A DNA stretch of 64,000 bases from Streptomyces calvus (GCF_006782915.1 NZ_VCNP01000055.1:124001-188000); one strand, 5' to 3'; positions 33,936-42,674 are shown, numbered from the stretch's first letter. Notes: generated by a model not told the origin, from the letters alone. Numbers and translations are program-made.

Positions 33936-34080
33936 CTCGCCTTGACACCACGGCAGGCGCACACCCCCTCCCGGTTCCCCGGCACCGGAACTGCACACCC
34001 CCGCCGTTCCCTCCGTCCTGTGACGTGTGGCACGATGCTGGCCACCCCCACCGGCACAGCCCTCACAGGAGACACTCCTC

Positions 34081-34659
34081 GTGCAGCCTTCCGCCGTCCC
34101 GGAACTCGCCCACACGCACGCCCGGCCCATCCACTGGGTCGCCACCGCCACGGCCGTCGCCGGCGTCGTCGCCCTGTCCTCGGTCCTGCAGCCCGACGCC
34201 GCCACCGCGGCCCAGCCCTCCGGACCTCGGACGCAGAGCGCTCCGGCGCACGCCGCGCCGCCCGACCCCGCTGCCGTCGAGTTCCCGCTCGACTGCGGCC
34301 CGGTGGAGGTGGTGGTGAAGAGGAAGGCGTCCGGCGACCTCGACGGCGACGGACGGCCGGAGACGGTGGCGGTCGTCCACTGCGACGCGCCCATGGGCAC
34401 CCCGCCCGACGGCGTGTACGTCCTCACCCGGGGCGCCGACGGCGCGGAGCCGCGCGTGGTCGCCACCCTCGTCGACCCCAAGGACCGCACCAACGTCGAC
34501 GACTTCGCCGTACGTGACGGAGAGGTCACCGCCTCGCTCCTCGGCTACTCGTCCGCCGACGTGCCCAGTTGCTGCCCGGACGTGCGCGAGAGCGTGAAGT
34601 GGCGCTGGCAGAACGGCGCGTTCGTGCGCTCCGCCCCGTCCGCGGCCAAGAGCGTGTGA
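34081..34659 (+). CDS. secreted protein of unknown function
   Basis: I do not recognise the family of this 192-residue protein. Residues 18-45 (HWVATATAVAGVVALSSVL and a following ATAAQ) form a signal peptide or signal anchor. A Pro/Ala-rich linker follows, then a compact domain from about 65 with a possible disulphide partner C74, the calcium-loop-like DLDGDGRPETV, a Cys in VVHCDAP and a CC pair in SCCPDV. The domain resembles secreted LppP/LprE-like proteins in pattern, but I am not sure. The GTG at 34081 has AGGAGA 8 nt upstream. It lies alone between trmI and the convergent ferredoxin gene. Confidence 0.7.
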   Translation: MQPSAVPELAHTHARPIHWVATATAVAGVVALSSVLQPDAATAAQPSGPRTQSAPAHAAPPDPAAVEFPLDCGPVEVVVKRKASGDLDGDGRPETVAVVHCDAPMGTPPDGVYVLTRGADGAEPRVVATLVDPKDRTNVDDFAVRDGEVTASLLGYSSADVPSCCPDVRESVKWRWQNGAFVRSAPSAAKSV

Positions 34660-34738
34660 CCCGTGCGCGGGCGCGCGGCGGGACGCGCGCGCCGGAGTGT
34701 GAGGAATCAGACGGTTGTGACGGGCCGTGTCACGACGG

Positions 34739-35038
34739 TCACCCGGCGTCCGGTCCGTACACCTCGACGCTGTCCGAAACCCGACGGACGTGGATGCACT
34801 CGCCCGGACACTCCTTCGCCGAGTCGATCACGTCCGTGAGCAGCGGCAGCGGCACGGGCGTTGTCGCCCCCCTGTCCTGCAGCAACTCGTCCTGCGGGCT
34901 CTTCACATAGGCCAGACCGTCGATGTCCAGCTCGAACACCTCGGGCGCGTACTGCGCGCAGATGCCGTCGCCGGTACACAGATCCTGGTCGATCCAGACC
35001 TCCAGGTCCTCGCCGCGGGCTCCGGCCTCCTGCTGCAC
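34739..35038 (-). CDS. ferredoxin, [3Fe-4S] type
   Basis: This 99-residue small acidic electron carrier has the pattern C21-x-x-D24-x-x-C27 near the N terminus and C77-P near the C terminus. The Asp replaces the second cysteine, as in the actinobacterial 3Fe-4S ferredoxins that serve P450s. An extra C81 gives CPGEC. The start is GTG with AGGAGA upstream. It is divergent from arc, with promoters sharing the 251-nt gap. No P450 is adjacent; the nearest in this window is the conservon P450 about 23 kb away. Its redox partner is unknown. Confidence 0.88.
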   Translation of the reverse strand: MQQEAGARGEDLEVWIDQDLCTGDGICAQYAPEVFELDIDGLAYVKSPQDELLQDRGATTPVPLPLLTDVIDSAKECPGECIHVRRVSDSVEVYGPDAG

Positions 35039-35223
35039 GTCCGTCTCTCCTGTCGTCTGCCACGTCGAGCCGGGCGGGAATCCGGCCAGCTCTGACGGGT
35101 GTTGAACACGTCGACCCTACCTTCGCCTGGGTTCCAATCATCATCGGTGGGTATTCCCCTGGCGTGAGGGAGAGCGCAAGGGTGAAGATCGGACACACCC
35201 CGACCGTCTTTGTGATCTAGGGG

Positions 35224-35251
35224 TTTCAATCGACACCCGCCCAGGTAGGGT
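35224..35251 (+). promoter_or_regulatory. candidate promoter of arc
   Basis: TTTCAA (35224-35229), a 16-nt spacer and TAGGGT (35246-35251) lie 38 nt upstream of the GTG start. A small CTGGA/TCCAG hairpin (35252-35265) sits at the likely transcript 5' end. Confidence 0.4.
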
Positions 35252-35289
35252 CTGGAAGCGTCCAGCTCCCCTTGGAGGAGGTGAGGACC

Positions 35290-37056
35290 GTGGCAGCCCA
35301 CGACGACGACATGAACCGCGGCATCCGCCCGGGACGCGGGTCCGACGACCCGGCCGGGCAGATCGCCTACCTTGAGCAGGAGATCGCCGTCCTGCGACGC
35401 AAGCTCGCCGACTCTCCGCGACACACGAGGATTCTCGAAGAGCGGATCGTCGAGCTGCAGACCAACCTGGCCGGCGTGTCCGCCCAGAACGAACGACTCG
35501 CCAACACGCTCCGTGAGGCCCGCGACCAGATCGTGGCCCTCAAGGAGGAGGTCGACCGGCTGGCGCAGCCCCCGGCCGGCTTCGGTGTCTTCCTCACGGC
35601 CAACGAGGACGGCACGGCCGACATCTTCACCGGCGGTCGCAAACTGCGGGTGAACGTCAGCCCCGGCGTCGAGCTCGAGGAGCTCCGGCGCGGCCAGGAA
35701 GTGATGCTCAACGAAGCGCTCAACGTGGTCGAGGCCATGGAGTTCGAGCGTGTCGGTGACATCGTCACCCTCAAGGAGATCCTCGAGGACGGCGAGCGGG
35801 CCCTGGTGCTCGGGCACACCGACGAGGAGCGGGTGGTGCGGCTCGCCGAGCCGCTGCTGGACGTCACCATCCGCCCCGGCGACGCCCTGCTCCTGGAACC
35901 CCGCTCCGGGTACGTCTACGAGGTCGTCCCCAAGAGCGAGGTCGAGGAGCTCGTCCTCGAGGAAGTCCCCGACATCGGTTACGAGCAGATCGGCGGCCTC
36001 GGCAACCAGATCGAGGCCATCCGCGACGCGGTCGAGCTGCCGTACCTCTACCCGGACCTGTTCAAGGAGCACGAACTGCGGCCGCCCAAGGGCGTGCTGC
36101 TGTACGGGCCGCCCGGATGCGGCAAGACGCTCATCGCCAAGGCCGTCGCCAACTCGCTGGCCAAGAAGGTCGCCGAGGTCACCGGCCAGGCCGCCGGCAA
36201 GAGCTTCTTCCTCAACATCAAGGGCCCCGAGCTGCTGAACAAGTACGTCGGCGAGACCGAGCGGCAGATCCGCCTGGTCTTCCAGCGGGCCCGGGAGAAG
36301 GCCAGCGAGGGCACGCCCGTCATCGTCTTCTTCGACGAGATGGAGTCCCTCTTCCGCACCCGTGGCTCCGGTGTCAGCTCGGACGTGGAGAACACCATCG
36401 TCCCGCAGCTGCTCGCCGAGATCGACGGCGTGGAGGGCCTGCAGAACGTGGTCGTGATCGGCGCCTCCAACCGTGAGGACATGATCGACCCCGCCATCCT
36501 GCGGCCCGGCCGGCTGGACGTGAAGATCAAGATCGAGCGTCCCGACGCCGAGGCGGCCAAGGACATCTTCGGCAAGTACCTCACCGAGCGCCTCCCGCTG
36601 CACGGCGACGACCTCGCCGAGCACGGCGGCGACAAGGCCATGACGGTCCAGAGCATGATCCAGACCGCCGTGGAACAGATGTACGCCGAATCCGAGGAGA
36701 ACCGCTTCCTGGAAGTCACCTACGCCAATGGCGACAAGGAAGTCCTCTACTTCAAGGACTTCAATTCCGGCGCCATGATCGAGAACATCGTGGGCCGCGC
36801 CAAGAAGATGGCGATCAAGGACTTCCTGGAGAAGAGCCAGAAGGGTCTTCGCGTCTCGCACCTGCTCCAGGCCTGTGTGGACGAGTTCAAGGAGAACGAG
36901 GACCTGCCCAACACCACCAACCCCGACGACTGGGCCCGCATCTCCGGAAAGAAGGGCGAGCGGATCGTGTACATCCGTACGCTCATCACCGGAAAGCAGG
37001 GCGCGGACACCGGACGCTCCATCGACACGGTGGCGAATACCGGTCAGTACCTGTAA
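35290..37056 (+). CDS. arc: proteasome-activating AAA ATPase Arc/Mpa
   Basis: This 588-residue hexameric ring ATPase recognises pupylated proteins, unfolds them and threads them into the 20S proteasome. Residues about 20-80 form the coiled coil that binds Pup (LEQEIAVLRRKLADSP through LKEEVDRLAQ). Two OB domains follow, then the AAA module with Walker A GPPGCGKT (273-280, K279), Walker B VIVFFDEME and the arginine-finger region LRPGRLDVKIKIERP. The C terminus is GQYL; the penultimate Tyr docks into PrcA pockets. The GTG at 35290 follows a strong GGAGGAGG. dop follows beyond a terminator, so the two are separate units. Confidence 0.97.
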   Translation: MAAHDDDMNRGIRPGRGSDDPAGQIAYLEQEIAVLRRKLADSPRHTRILEERIVELQTNLAGVSAQNERLANTLREARDQIVALKEEVDRLAQPPAGFGVFLTANEDGTADIFTGGRKLRVNVSPGVELEELRRGQEVMLNEALNVVEAMEFERVGDIVTLKEILEDGERALVLGHTDEERVVRLAEPLLDVTIRPGDALLLEPRSGYVYEVVPKSEVEELVLEEVPDIGYEQIGGLGNQIEAIRDAVELPYLYPDLFKEHELRPPKGVLLYGPPGCGKTLIAKAVANSLAKKVAEVTGQAAGKSFFLNIKGPELLNKYVGETERQIRLVFQRAREKASEGTPVIVFFDEMESLFRTRGSGVSSDVENTIVPQLLAEIDGVEGLQNVVVIGASNREDMIDPAILRPGRLDVKIKIERPDAEAAKDIFGKYLTERLPLHGDDLAEHGGDKAMTVQSMIQTAVEQMYAESEENRFLEVTYANGDKEVLYFKDFNSGAMIENIVGRAKKMAIKDFLEKSQKGLRVSHLLQACVDEFKENEDLPNTTNPDDWARISGKKGERIVYIRTLITGKQGADTGRSIDTVANTGQYL

Positions 37057-37065
37057 AAGCCAGGG

Positions 37066-37108
37066 CGGCTGCGGGTGCCCTCAGCGGGTACCCGCAGCCG
37101 ACTGTTTT
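37066..37108 (+). terminator. intrinsic terminator after arc
   Basis: An 11-bp stem (37066-37076 with 37090-37100) is followed by a TTTTT run at 37104-37108. It is one of the few terminators in this window with a classical T-tract. Confidence 0.9.
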
Positions 37109-37288
37109 TCGGTGCCACGGCTGGAGCACAGCAATGACGCAAATGATCTCCCCACCAGGGCGAAGGCGTTCTAGGCTCGTCCGTACCGCCGAGTCGCGCA
37201 GTGCGGGGTCGGGCACCGCACACGCACCGGAGCGCCAGCGGTACAGCAGCGCCCCCGACCGGGGACGCCGCCGGGCAAGGAGGGCCGC

Positions 37289-38800
37289 ATGACCGTACGG
37301 CGAGTAATGGGCATCGAGACGGAGTACGGAATCTCCGTTCCCGGCCACCCCAACGCCAATGCCATGCTCACCTCGTCCCAGATCGTGAACGCCTACGCGG
37401 CGGCGATGCACCGGGCCCGCCGGGCCCGCTGGGACTTCGAGGAGGAGAATCCGCTGCGGGACGCGCGAGGCTTCGACCTCGCCCGTGAGGCCGCCGACTC
37501 CAGCCAGCTCACCGACGAGGACATCGGCCTGGCCAACGTCATCCTCACCAACGGCGCGCGGCTCTACGTGGACCACGCCCACCCCGAGTACAGCGCCCCG
37601 GAGGTGACCAACCCGCGCGACGCCGTCCTGTGGGACAAGGCGGGCGAGCGGATCATGGCCGAGGCGGCGGAACGGGCCGCCCAGCTTCCCGGCGCCCAGC
37701 CGATCCACCTGTACAAGAACAACACCGACAACAAGGGCGCGTCCTACGGCACGCACGAGAACTACCTGATGAAGCGGGAGACCCCCTTCTCGGACATCGT
37801 GCGCCACCTGACGCCGTTCTTCGTCTCCCGGCAGGTCTTCACCGGCGCCGGCCGTGTCGGCATCGGCCAGGACGGCCACGAGCACGGCTTCCAGCTGAGC
37901 CAGCGTGCGGACTACTTCGAGGTCGAGGTGGGCCTGGAGACCACCCTGAAGCGTCCGATCATCAACACGCGGGACGAGCCGCACGCCGACGCGGAGAAGT
38001 ACCGCCGACTGCACGTGATCATCGGTGACGCGAATCTGTCCGAGATCTCGACGTACCTGAAGCTGGGTACGACGGCTCTGGTGCTGTCGATGATCGAGGA
38101 CGGCTTCATCGCGGTGGACCTGGCGGTCGACCAGCCGGTGCGCACGCTGCACCAGGTCTCGCACGACCCCACGCTCAAGCGGCTCGTCACGCTGCGCAGC
38201 GGCCGCACGCTGACCGCGGTGCAGCTCCAGATGGAGTACTACGAGCTGTCCCGCAAGTACGTGGAGGAACGGTTCGGGGCGGACGCCGACGACCAGACCA
38301 AGGACGTCCTGGCGCGCTGGGAGGACACGCTCACGCGGCTGGAGAACGACCCGATGAGCCTGGCCGGCGAGCTGGACTGGGTGGCCAAGCGGGAGCTGAT
38401 GGAGGGCTACCGGCGCCGGGACGGCCTGGACTGGGACGCGGCCCGGCTGCACCTGGTCGACCTGCAGTACGCCGACGTGCGCCCGGACAAGGGCCTCTAC
38501 AACCGACTGGTGGCCCGCGGACGGATGAAGCGGCTGCTGGACGAGGCCGAGGTCGAGCGGGCCCGTACGAGCCCGCCGGAGGACACCCGCGCCTACTTCC
38601 GCGGACGGTGCCTGGAGCAGTACGCGGACGACGTGGCCGCGGCCTCCTGGGACTCGGTGATCTTCGATCTGCCGGGCCGGGACTCCCTGCAGCGGGTCCC
38701 AACCCTGGAACCGCTTCGCGGAACGCGTAATCACGTCAAGGAGCTCCTGGACCGCTGCCGGACGGCGGAAGACCTGGTCAGGGTGTTGTCCGGCGGGTGA
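37289..38800 (+). CDS. dop: depupylase / Pup deamidase Dop
   Basis: This 503-residue enzyme is homologous to PafA and to carboxylate-amine ligases. It deamidates the C-terminal Gln of Pup and also removes Pup from substrates. The N terminus MGIETEYGISVPGHP carries the catalytic Glu and Asp region. The Dop-specific loop is seen after FEEENPLRDARGFDL. Further shared motifs are NGARLYVDHAHPEYS, YKNNTDNKGASYGTHENYL and the IINTRDEPHAD segment also present in PafA. AAGGAGG lies 8 nt before the ATG. pup follows after 190 nt. Confidence 0.96.
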   Translation: MTVRRVMGIETEYGISVPGHPNANAMLTSSQIVNAYAAAMHRARRARWDFEEENPLRDARGFDLAREAADSSQLTDEDIGLANVILTNGARLYVDHAHPEYSAPEVTNPRDAVLWDKAGERIMAEAAERAAQLPGAQPIHLYKNNTDNKGASYGTHENYLMKRETPFSDIVRHLTPFFVSRQVFTGAGRVGIGQDGHEHGFQLSQRADYFEVEVGLETTLKRPIINTRDEPHADAEKYRRLHVIIGDANLSEISTYLKLGTTALVLSMIEDGFIAVDLAVDQPVRTLHQVSHDPTLKRLVTLRSGRTLTAVQLQMEYYELSRKYVEERFGADADDQTKDVLARWEDTLTRLENDPMSLAGELDWVAKRELMEGYRRRDGLDWDAARLHLVDLQYADVRPDKGLYNRLVARGRMKRLLDEAEVERARTSPPEDTRAYFRGRCLEQYADDVAAASWDSVIFDLPGRDSLQRVPTLEPLRGTRNHVKELLDRCRTAEDLVRVLSGG

Positions 38801-38990
38801 GCCGGGGCTCAGGGGGTACCTGCGGGTATCCGTGAAGGACGGGCCGGACAGGGTGGAAAATCCCCGGTCCGGGAATCATCGAGGTGGTCCCCGTACGTTG
38901 GAGCAACTGCGGGGGCATTGTCGGACCCGGCTTGTAGGGTCTGATCTTGACCGAGCAAGTGTGTCGGGCGAACCGAGCGGGGTGAGGGTG

Positions 38991-39209
38991 ATGGCGACCA
39001 AGGACACCGGCGGCGGACAGCAGAAGGCCACCCGGTCCACCGAGGAGGTCGAGGAGCAGGCGCAGGACGCGCAGGCTTCCGAGGAGCTCAAGGAGCGTCA
39101 CGAGAAGCTGTCGGACGACGTCGACGACGTCCTGGACGAGATCGACGACGTGCTCGAGGCCAATGCCGAGGACTTCGTGCGGTCGTTCGTCCAGAAGGGC
39201 GGCCAGTAG
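38991..39209 (+). CDS. pup: prokaryotic ubiquitin-like protein Pup
   Basis: This 72-residue intrinsically disordered tag is attached through its C terminus to substrate lysines. The sequence MATKDTGGGQQKATRS, the helical DDVDDVLDEIDDVLE region that contacts the Arc coiled coil and the invariant ending FVQKGGQ are all present. The terminal Gln must be deamidated by Dop before PafA can use it. The start at 38991 is fixed by the family; longer open reading upstream is leader. prcB follows after a 268-nt interval containing an endonuclease-VII remnant. TAGGGT at 38935-38940 is a possible -10 element. Confidence 0.98.
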   Translation: MATKDTGGGQQKATRSTEEVEEQAQDAQASEELKERHEKLSDDVDDVLDEIDDVLEANAEDFVRSFVQKGGQ

Positions 39210-39254
39210 CCTTCGGCCCGAAGGCAGCGGGGGCGTCCGGGGCGTGAGCCGGCG

Positions 39255-39497
39255 GTGGTGCGGAGCGCTGTTCGCGGCGCGGGCCACCCGGCCCGCGCCC
39301 CGGGCCGCCTCCGCGCCGCCGGAGGCCGTTCGAAAGCCTCCGCCGAGCATGTGGATCATTGCCGTGAGGCGGGTAGGGTCCGTGGCGTAATGTGCTGCAA
39401 CTGCGATTCGGCCATCGGCAAGTTGGGAGATGTTCCCGACGCTGTTCGTCGGGCAGCCGCATACTGGAAGGAACTTCGTGGAAGCCAACACTCGTAG
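39255..39497 (+). CDS. endonuclease-VII-like C-terminal remnant between pup and prcB
   Basis: The 80-residue frame has a plain Arg/Ala-rich first half. Its second half clearly resembles the C-terminal part of recombination endonuclease VII (HNH) proteins: EHVDHCREAGRVRGV, then CCNCDSAIGKLGD and PDAVRRAAAYWKEL. In typical members the segment reads HxDHCH; here the second His is Arg, and the upstream zinc CxxC and most of the beta-beta-alpha fold are absent. It reads in the same frame as pup beyond the pup stop and overlaps prcB by 20 nt. The start is uncertain: GTG at 39255 or later, with no good ribosome site. It is probably inactive as a nuclease, and may be a decaying gene kept for coupling to prcB. 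Confidence 0.55.
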   Translation: MVRSAVRGAGHPARAPGRLRAAGGRSKASAEHVDHCREAGRVRGVMCCNCDSAIGKLGDVPDAVRRAAAYWKELRGSQHS

Positions 39498-40323
39498 CAC
39501 CGGGCGTCTGCCGGCTGCCTTCCTGACGCCGGGCTCTTCCTCCTTCATGGACTTCCTCTCCGAGCACCAGCCGGAACTGCTGCCGGGCAAGAGGACGTTG
39601 CCGCCCGTGCAGGGTGCCATCGAGGCGCCGCACGGCACGACCATCGTCGCCGTCACGTTCCCCGGTGGTGTGGTCCTCGCCGGTGACCGGCGGGCCACGA
39701 TGGGGAACGTCATCGCGCAGCGGGACATCGAGAAGGTGTTCCCGGCCGACGAGTACTCCGCGGTGGGCATCGCCGGTACGGCGGGCCTGGCCGTCGAGAT
39801 GGTCAAGCTGTTCCAGCTGGAGCTGGAGCACTTCGAGAAGGTCGAGGGCGCTCAGCTGTCGCTGGAGGGCAAGGCGAACCGGCTCTCGACGATGATCCGC
39901 TCGAACCTGGGCATGGCCATGCAGGGCCTGGCCGTGGTCCCGCTGTTCGCCGGGTACGACGTGGACCGGGACAAGGGCCGGATCTTCTCCTACGACGTCA
40001 CGGGCGGCCGGTCGGAGGAGCAGGGATACGCCGCCACCGGTTCCGGATCGATCTTCGCGCGCGGTGCGATGAAGAAGCTGTTCCGGGACGACCTGAGCGA
40101 GGCCGAGGCCACCACGCTGGTGGTGCAGGCGCTGTACGACGCGGCAGACGACGACTCGGCGACCGGTGGTCCCGATGTCGCCCGCCGGATCTACCCCATC
40201 GTCACCGTGATCACCGAGGACGGCTTCCGCCGGCTCTCCGAGGACGAGGCGGCCGGGATCGCCCGGTCCGTCCTGGAGCGGCGGCTGGAGCAGCCGGACG
40301 GTCCGCGGGCCTCGCTGCTGTAG
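39478..40323 (+). CDS. prcB: 20S proteasome beta subunit PrcB
   Basis: This 281-residue precursor of the catalytic N-terminal-nucleophile subunit has a propeptide of 53 residues. Autocleavage before T54 (HG-TTIVAVTFPGG) exposes the catalytic Thr. The conserved Asp/Lys region GDRRATMGN and GSGSIFARGAMKKLF are visible. The GTG at 39478 has GGAAGGA upstream, and its length fits the known 53-residue S. coelicolor propeptide. prcA follows after 61 nt in the same unit. The product cleaves polypeptides delivered by Arc in the central chamber of the 28-subunit particle. Confidence 0.97.
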   Translation: MEANTRSTGRLPAAFLTPGSSSFMDFLSEHQPELLPGKRTLPPVQGAIEAPHGTTIVAVTFPGGVVLAGDRRATMGNVIAQRDIEKVFPADEYSAVGIAGTAGLAVEMVKLFQLELEHFEKVEGAQLSLEGKANRLSTMIRSNLGMAMQGLAVVPLFAGYDVDRDKGRIFSYDVTGGRSEEQGYAATGSGSIFARGAMKKLFRDDLSEAEATTLVVQALYDAADDDSATGGPDVARRIYPIVTVITEDGFRRLSEDEAAGIARSVLERRLEQPDGPRASLL

Positions 40324-40384
40324 GCCGCGGGCGTTTGTTGTTCAGGGTGGTCCAGTGACTTCGACAGAAAGGGACGGATAACCG

Positions 40385-41143
40385 GTGTCGACGCCGTTCT
40401 ATGTCTCACCTCAGCAGGCGATGGCCGACCGGGCGGAGTACGCCCGCAAAGGCATCGCCCGTGGCCGCAGCCTGGTTGTGCTGCAGTACGCCGACGGCAT
40501 CGTGTTCGTCGGTGAGAACCCGTCCCGTGCGCTGCACAAGTTCAGCGAGATCTACGACCGGATCGGCTTCGCCGCGGCCGGCAAGTACAACGAGTACGAG
40601 AACCTGCGGATCGGCGGCGTGCGCTACGCCGACCTGCGGGGCTACACCTACGACCGGGACGACGTGACCGCCCGGGGCCTGGCGAACGTGTACGCGCAGA
40701 CGCTGGGCACGATCTTCTCCAGCGTGGGGGAGAAGCCCTACGAGGTCGAGCTGGTCGTGGCCGAGGTCGGGGAGACCCCGGAGCAGGACCAGATCTACCG
40801 GCTGCCGCACGACGGCTCCATCGTGGACGAGCACGGCTCGGTGGCCGTGGGCGGCAACGCGGAGCAGATCAGCGGGTACCTGGACCAGCGCCACCGGGAC
40901 GGGATGACGCTGGCGGAGGCGCTGAAGCTGGCGGTGCAGGCGCTGTCGCGGGACACCAACGGCAGTGAGCGGGAGATTCCCGCGGAGCGGCTGGAAGTGG
41001 CGGTGCTGGACCGTACACGGCCGCAGAAGCGGAAGTTCAAGCGGATCGGTGGGCGGCAGCTGGGGCGTCTCCTGGAGGCCGGGGGCGCGGAGACGGCCTC
41101 CGAGGCGGAGGACGAGACGGACTCCGGCGGGGACGTGGAGTAG
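40385..41143 (+). CDS. prcA: 20S proteasome alpha subunit PrcA
   Basis: This 252-residue non-catalytic subunit forms the outer rings and the gate. It opens VSTPFYVSPQQAMADRAEYARKGIARG, with the alpha-type N-terminal gating helix, then LVVLQYADGIVFVGEN. No Thr-1 processing site is present. The C-terminal ~40 residues are acidic and flexible. The start is GTG with GAAAGGGAC upstream. It is the last gene of the pup-prcB-prcA unit; downstream lies a repeat-rich gap of 470 nt. Confidence 0.96.
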   Translation: MSTPFYVSPQQAMADRAEYARKGIARGRSLVVLQYADGIVFVGENPSRALHKFSEIYDRIGFAAAGKYNEYENLRIGGVRYADLRGYTYDRDDVTARGLANVYAQTLGTIFSSVGEKPYEVELVVAEVGETPEQDQIYRLPHDGSIVDEHGSVAVGGNAEQISGYLDQRHRDGMTLAEALKLAVQALSRDTNGSEREIPAERLEVAVLDRTRPQKRKFKRIGGRQLGRLLEAGGAETASEAEDETDSGGDVE

Positions 41144-41146
41144 TTC

Positions 41147-41210
41147 TCCGGTCCGGTCCGGTCCGGTCCGTTGGTCCGTTGGTCCGCTGGTCCGCTGGTT
41201 CGCTGGGCCT
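41147..41210. repeat. short tandem repeats just after prcA
   Basis: A run of four TCCGG-type pentamers passes into about five 9-bp units of the type TTGGTCCGC. They start immediately after the prcA stop codon. Confidence 0.75.
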
Positions 41211-41448
41211 CTGGGCCTCGGCCGGGCGGGGGATGCCTGTGGTCGGCCGGGACCGACTCCGGTGGGGGGATGCCTGCGGCGCAGGGGTCCGTCCGGTGGG
41301 GGCTTGGGTAGCGCCCGCGTTCGGTGGGTGGGGCGGGGCCGGGACGGGGGTGTCCGTCCTCGGACCGGCGCGGAATCGGTCGGTTCGGAAGCGCGGGGTG
41401 CTGACGCGCCAGTCACTGCGGGCGGACACCCCCGCCCCGGCCCCTCCG

Positions 41449-41570
41449 CGCCGTCGGCGGCCGTCTCCCTCCAGAGGGGAGGAGGATGGGCGCCGTCGGC
41501 GGCCGTCTCTCTCCAGAGGGGAGGAGGATGGGCGCCGTCGGCGGCCGGCTCCCTCCAGGGGGAGGATGTC
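41449..41570. repeat. 42-bp tandem repeats, almost three units
   Basis: Units at 41449-41490 and 41491-41532 differ at one base. A third unit from 41533 is diverged and shortened. The 470-nt gap 41144-41613 between prcA and the LacI-type gene contains these repeats and no credible gene. Confidence 0.9.
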
Positions 41571-41613
41571 GGCCGTCGTCCTCGGGGGCCGCCGGCTGCC
41601 GGGGCGAGGTGTG

Positions 41614-42630
41614 TCAGGTCGGTGAGGGTGCGGGGCCGGTCGAGCCGCGTACGACCAGGTCGACCGGGATGTCACCCGCTTCGGGCGTGCGCTGGTCCAG
41701 GACCGCCAGCAGCGCGTGCATGCCGCGCTCGCCGAACAGCTCCGCGTCCAGTCGGACCGTCGTCAGCTCCGGGTCGATCGCCGTCGCCAGCGCCAGATCG
41801 TCGAGCCCCGTGACCGAGAGGTCCTCCGGGATGCGCAGGCCCAAGCGGCGGGCCGCCTTGTACATGCCGGCCGCCAGCTGGTCGTCGTCGCAGACCACCG
41901 CCGTCGGGCGGTCCGGATGCGCCAGCGCCGCCTCCGCCGCGCTCTCCGCGCCCCTGATGGAGATCGGCGACCGCGCCGTGCGCAGCGAGGTGCCGGGGAC
42001 GCCACGCAGCCGCGAGGCCAGCTCGCGGGCCCGCACCTCGAAGGTCCAGGACGCCACGTCCGCCGCCAGGTGAAGAAAACGGCGGTGGCCCAGGCCCAGC
42101 AGATGATCCGTGACCTGGCGGACGCCGTCGGCGATGTCGAGGTTGACCGTCGCCGCGCCCACGCTGCCCTCCGGATCGCTGTCCAGCATCACCAGCGGCA
42201 ACTGGTCGCCGCGGATCGCGGTGAGCGCCTCCGCCGCCATGGAGGAGGCGATGACGCCGTCCAGGGCCGCCTCCGCGGACGCGAACGGGTCGCGGGCCGG
42301 GCCGATGCCCTCGGGGGACGGGTAGAGGACCACGCCGAAGCCGTTCCGGGCGGCGACCCGGGCCGCTCCCGTGTAGACACCGGCGAAGAACTCCGTGGTG
42401 AGCGCGGGCACCACCAGCAGCACCGTGCGGGTGCGGCCCAGGCGCAGATTCCGCGCGGCCAGGTTGGGGCGGTAGCCGAGCGTGCGCGCGGCCTCGCGGA
42501 CGCGCTCCGCCGTGGCCTCGGAGACCCGGCCGCGCCACTTGTCGCCGAGGACCAGGGAGACCGCGGCCTGGGAGACTCCGGCGGCCTGGGCGACGTCCCG
42601 GCTCGTGGGGCGGGTGCTGGCTCGTGGCAC
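41614..42630 (-). CDS. LacI-family transcriptional regulator
   Basis: This 338-residue protein has a LacI helix-turn-helix at residues 8-30 (TSRDVAQAAGVSQAAVSLVL), a hinge region with LGYRPNLAARNLR, and a periplasmic-binding-protein-like effector domain. The latter includes FFAGVYTGAARVAA, DGVIASSMA, GHRRFLHLAAD and TGLDDLALATAIDPELTTV. The GTG at 42630 is preferred because AGGAG is 10 nt upstream; an ATG at 42672 is also in frame but lacks a ribosome site and lies over the operator-like repeat. It is divergent from the MFS exporter, which it probably represses. Confidence 0.9.
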   Translation of the reverse strand: MPRASTRPTSRDVAQAAGVSQAAVSLVLGDKWRGRVSEATAERVREAARTLGYRPNLAARNLRLGRTRTVLLVVPALTTEFFAGVYTGAARVAARNGFGVVLYPSPEGIGPARDPFASAEAALDGVIASSMAAEALTAIRGDQLPLVMLDSDPEGSVGAATVNLDIADGVRQVTDHLLGLGHRRFLHLAADVASWTFEVRARELASRLRGVPGTSLRTARSPISIRGAESAAEAALAHPDRPTAVVCDDDQLAAGMYKAARRLGLRIPEDLSVTGLDDLALATAIDPELTTVRLDAELFGERGMHALLAVLDQRTPEAGDIPVDLVVRGSTGPAPSPT

Positions 42631-42674
42631 CGTCGGGCCGCTCCTTCGTCTGGACTGGTGAACAGCGGACATGG

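Noticed and set aside
39163..39390. 75-codon open frame overlapping the end of pup
   Set aside because: It reads another frame through pup and ends inside the endonuclease-like segment, whose own frame has the recognisable motif.
41449..41570. Possible CRISPR-like array
   Set aside because: The 42-bp units are head-to-tail without unique spacers, and no cas genes are present. The same applies to the repeats at 21492 and 21679.
42631..42672. Longer N terminus of the LacI-type regulator from ATG 42672
   Set aside because: No ribosome site precedes it, while the GTG at 42630 has AGGAG at a workable spacing. The longer form stays possible.
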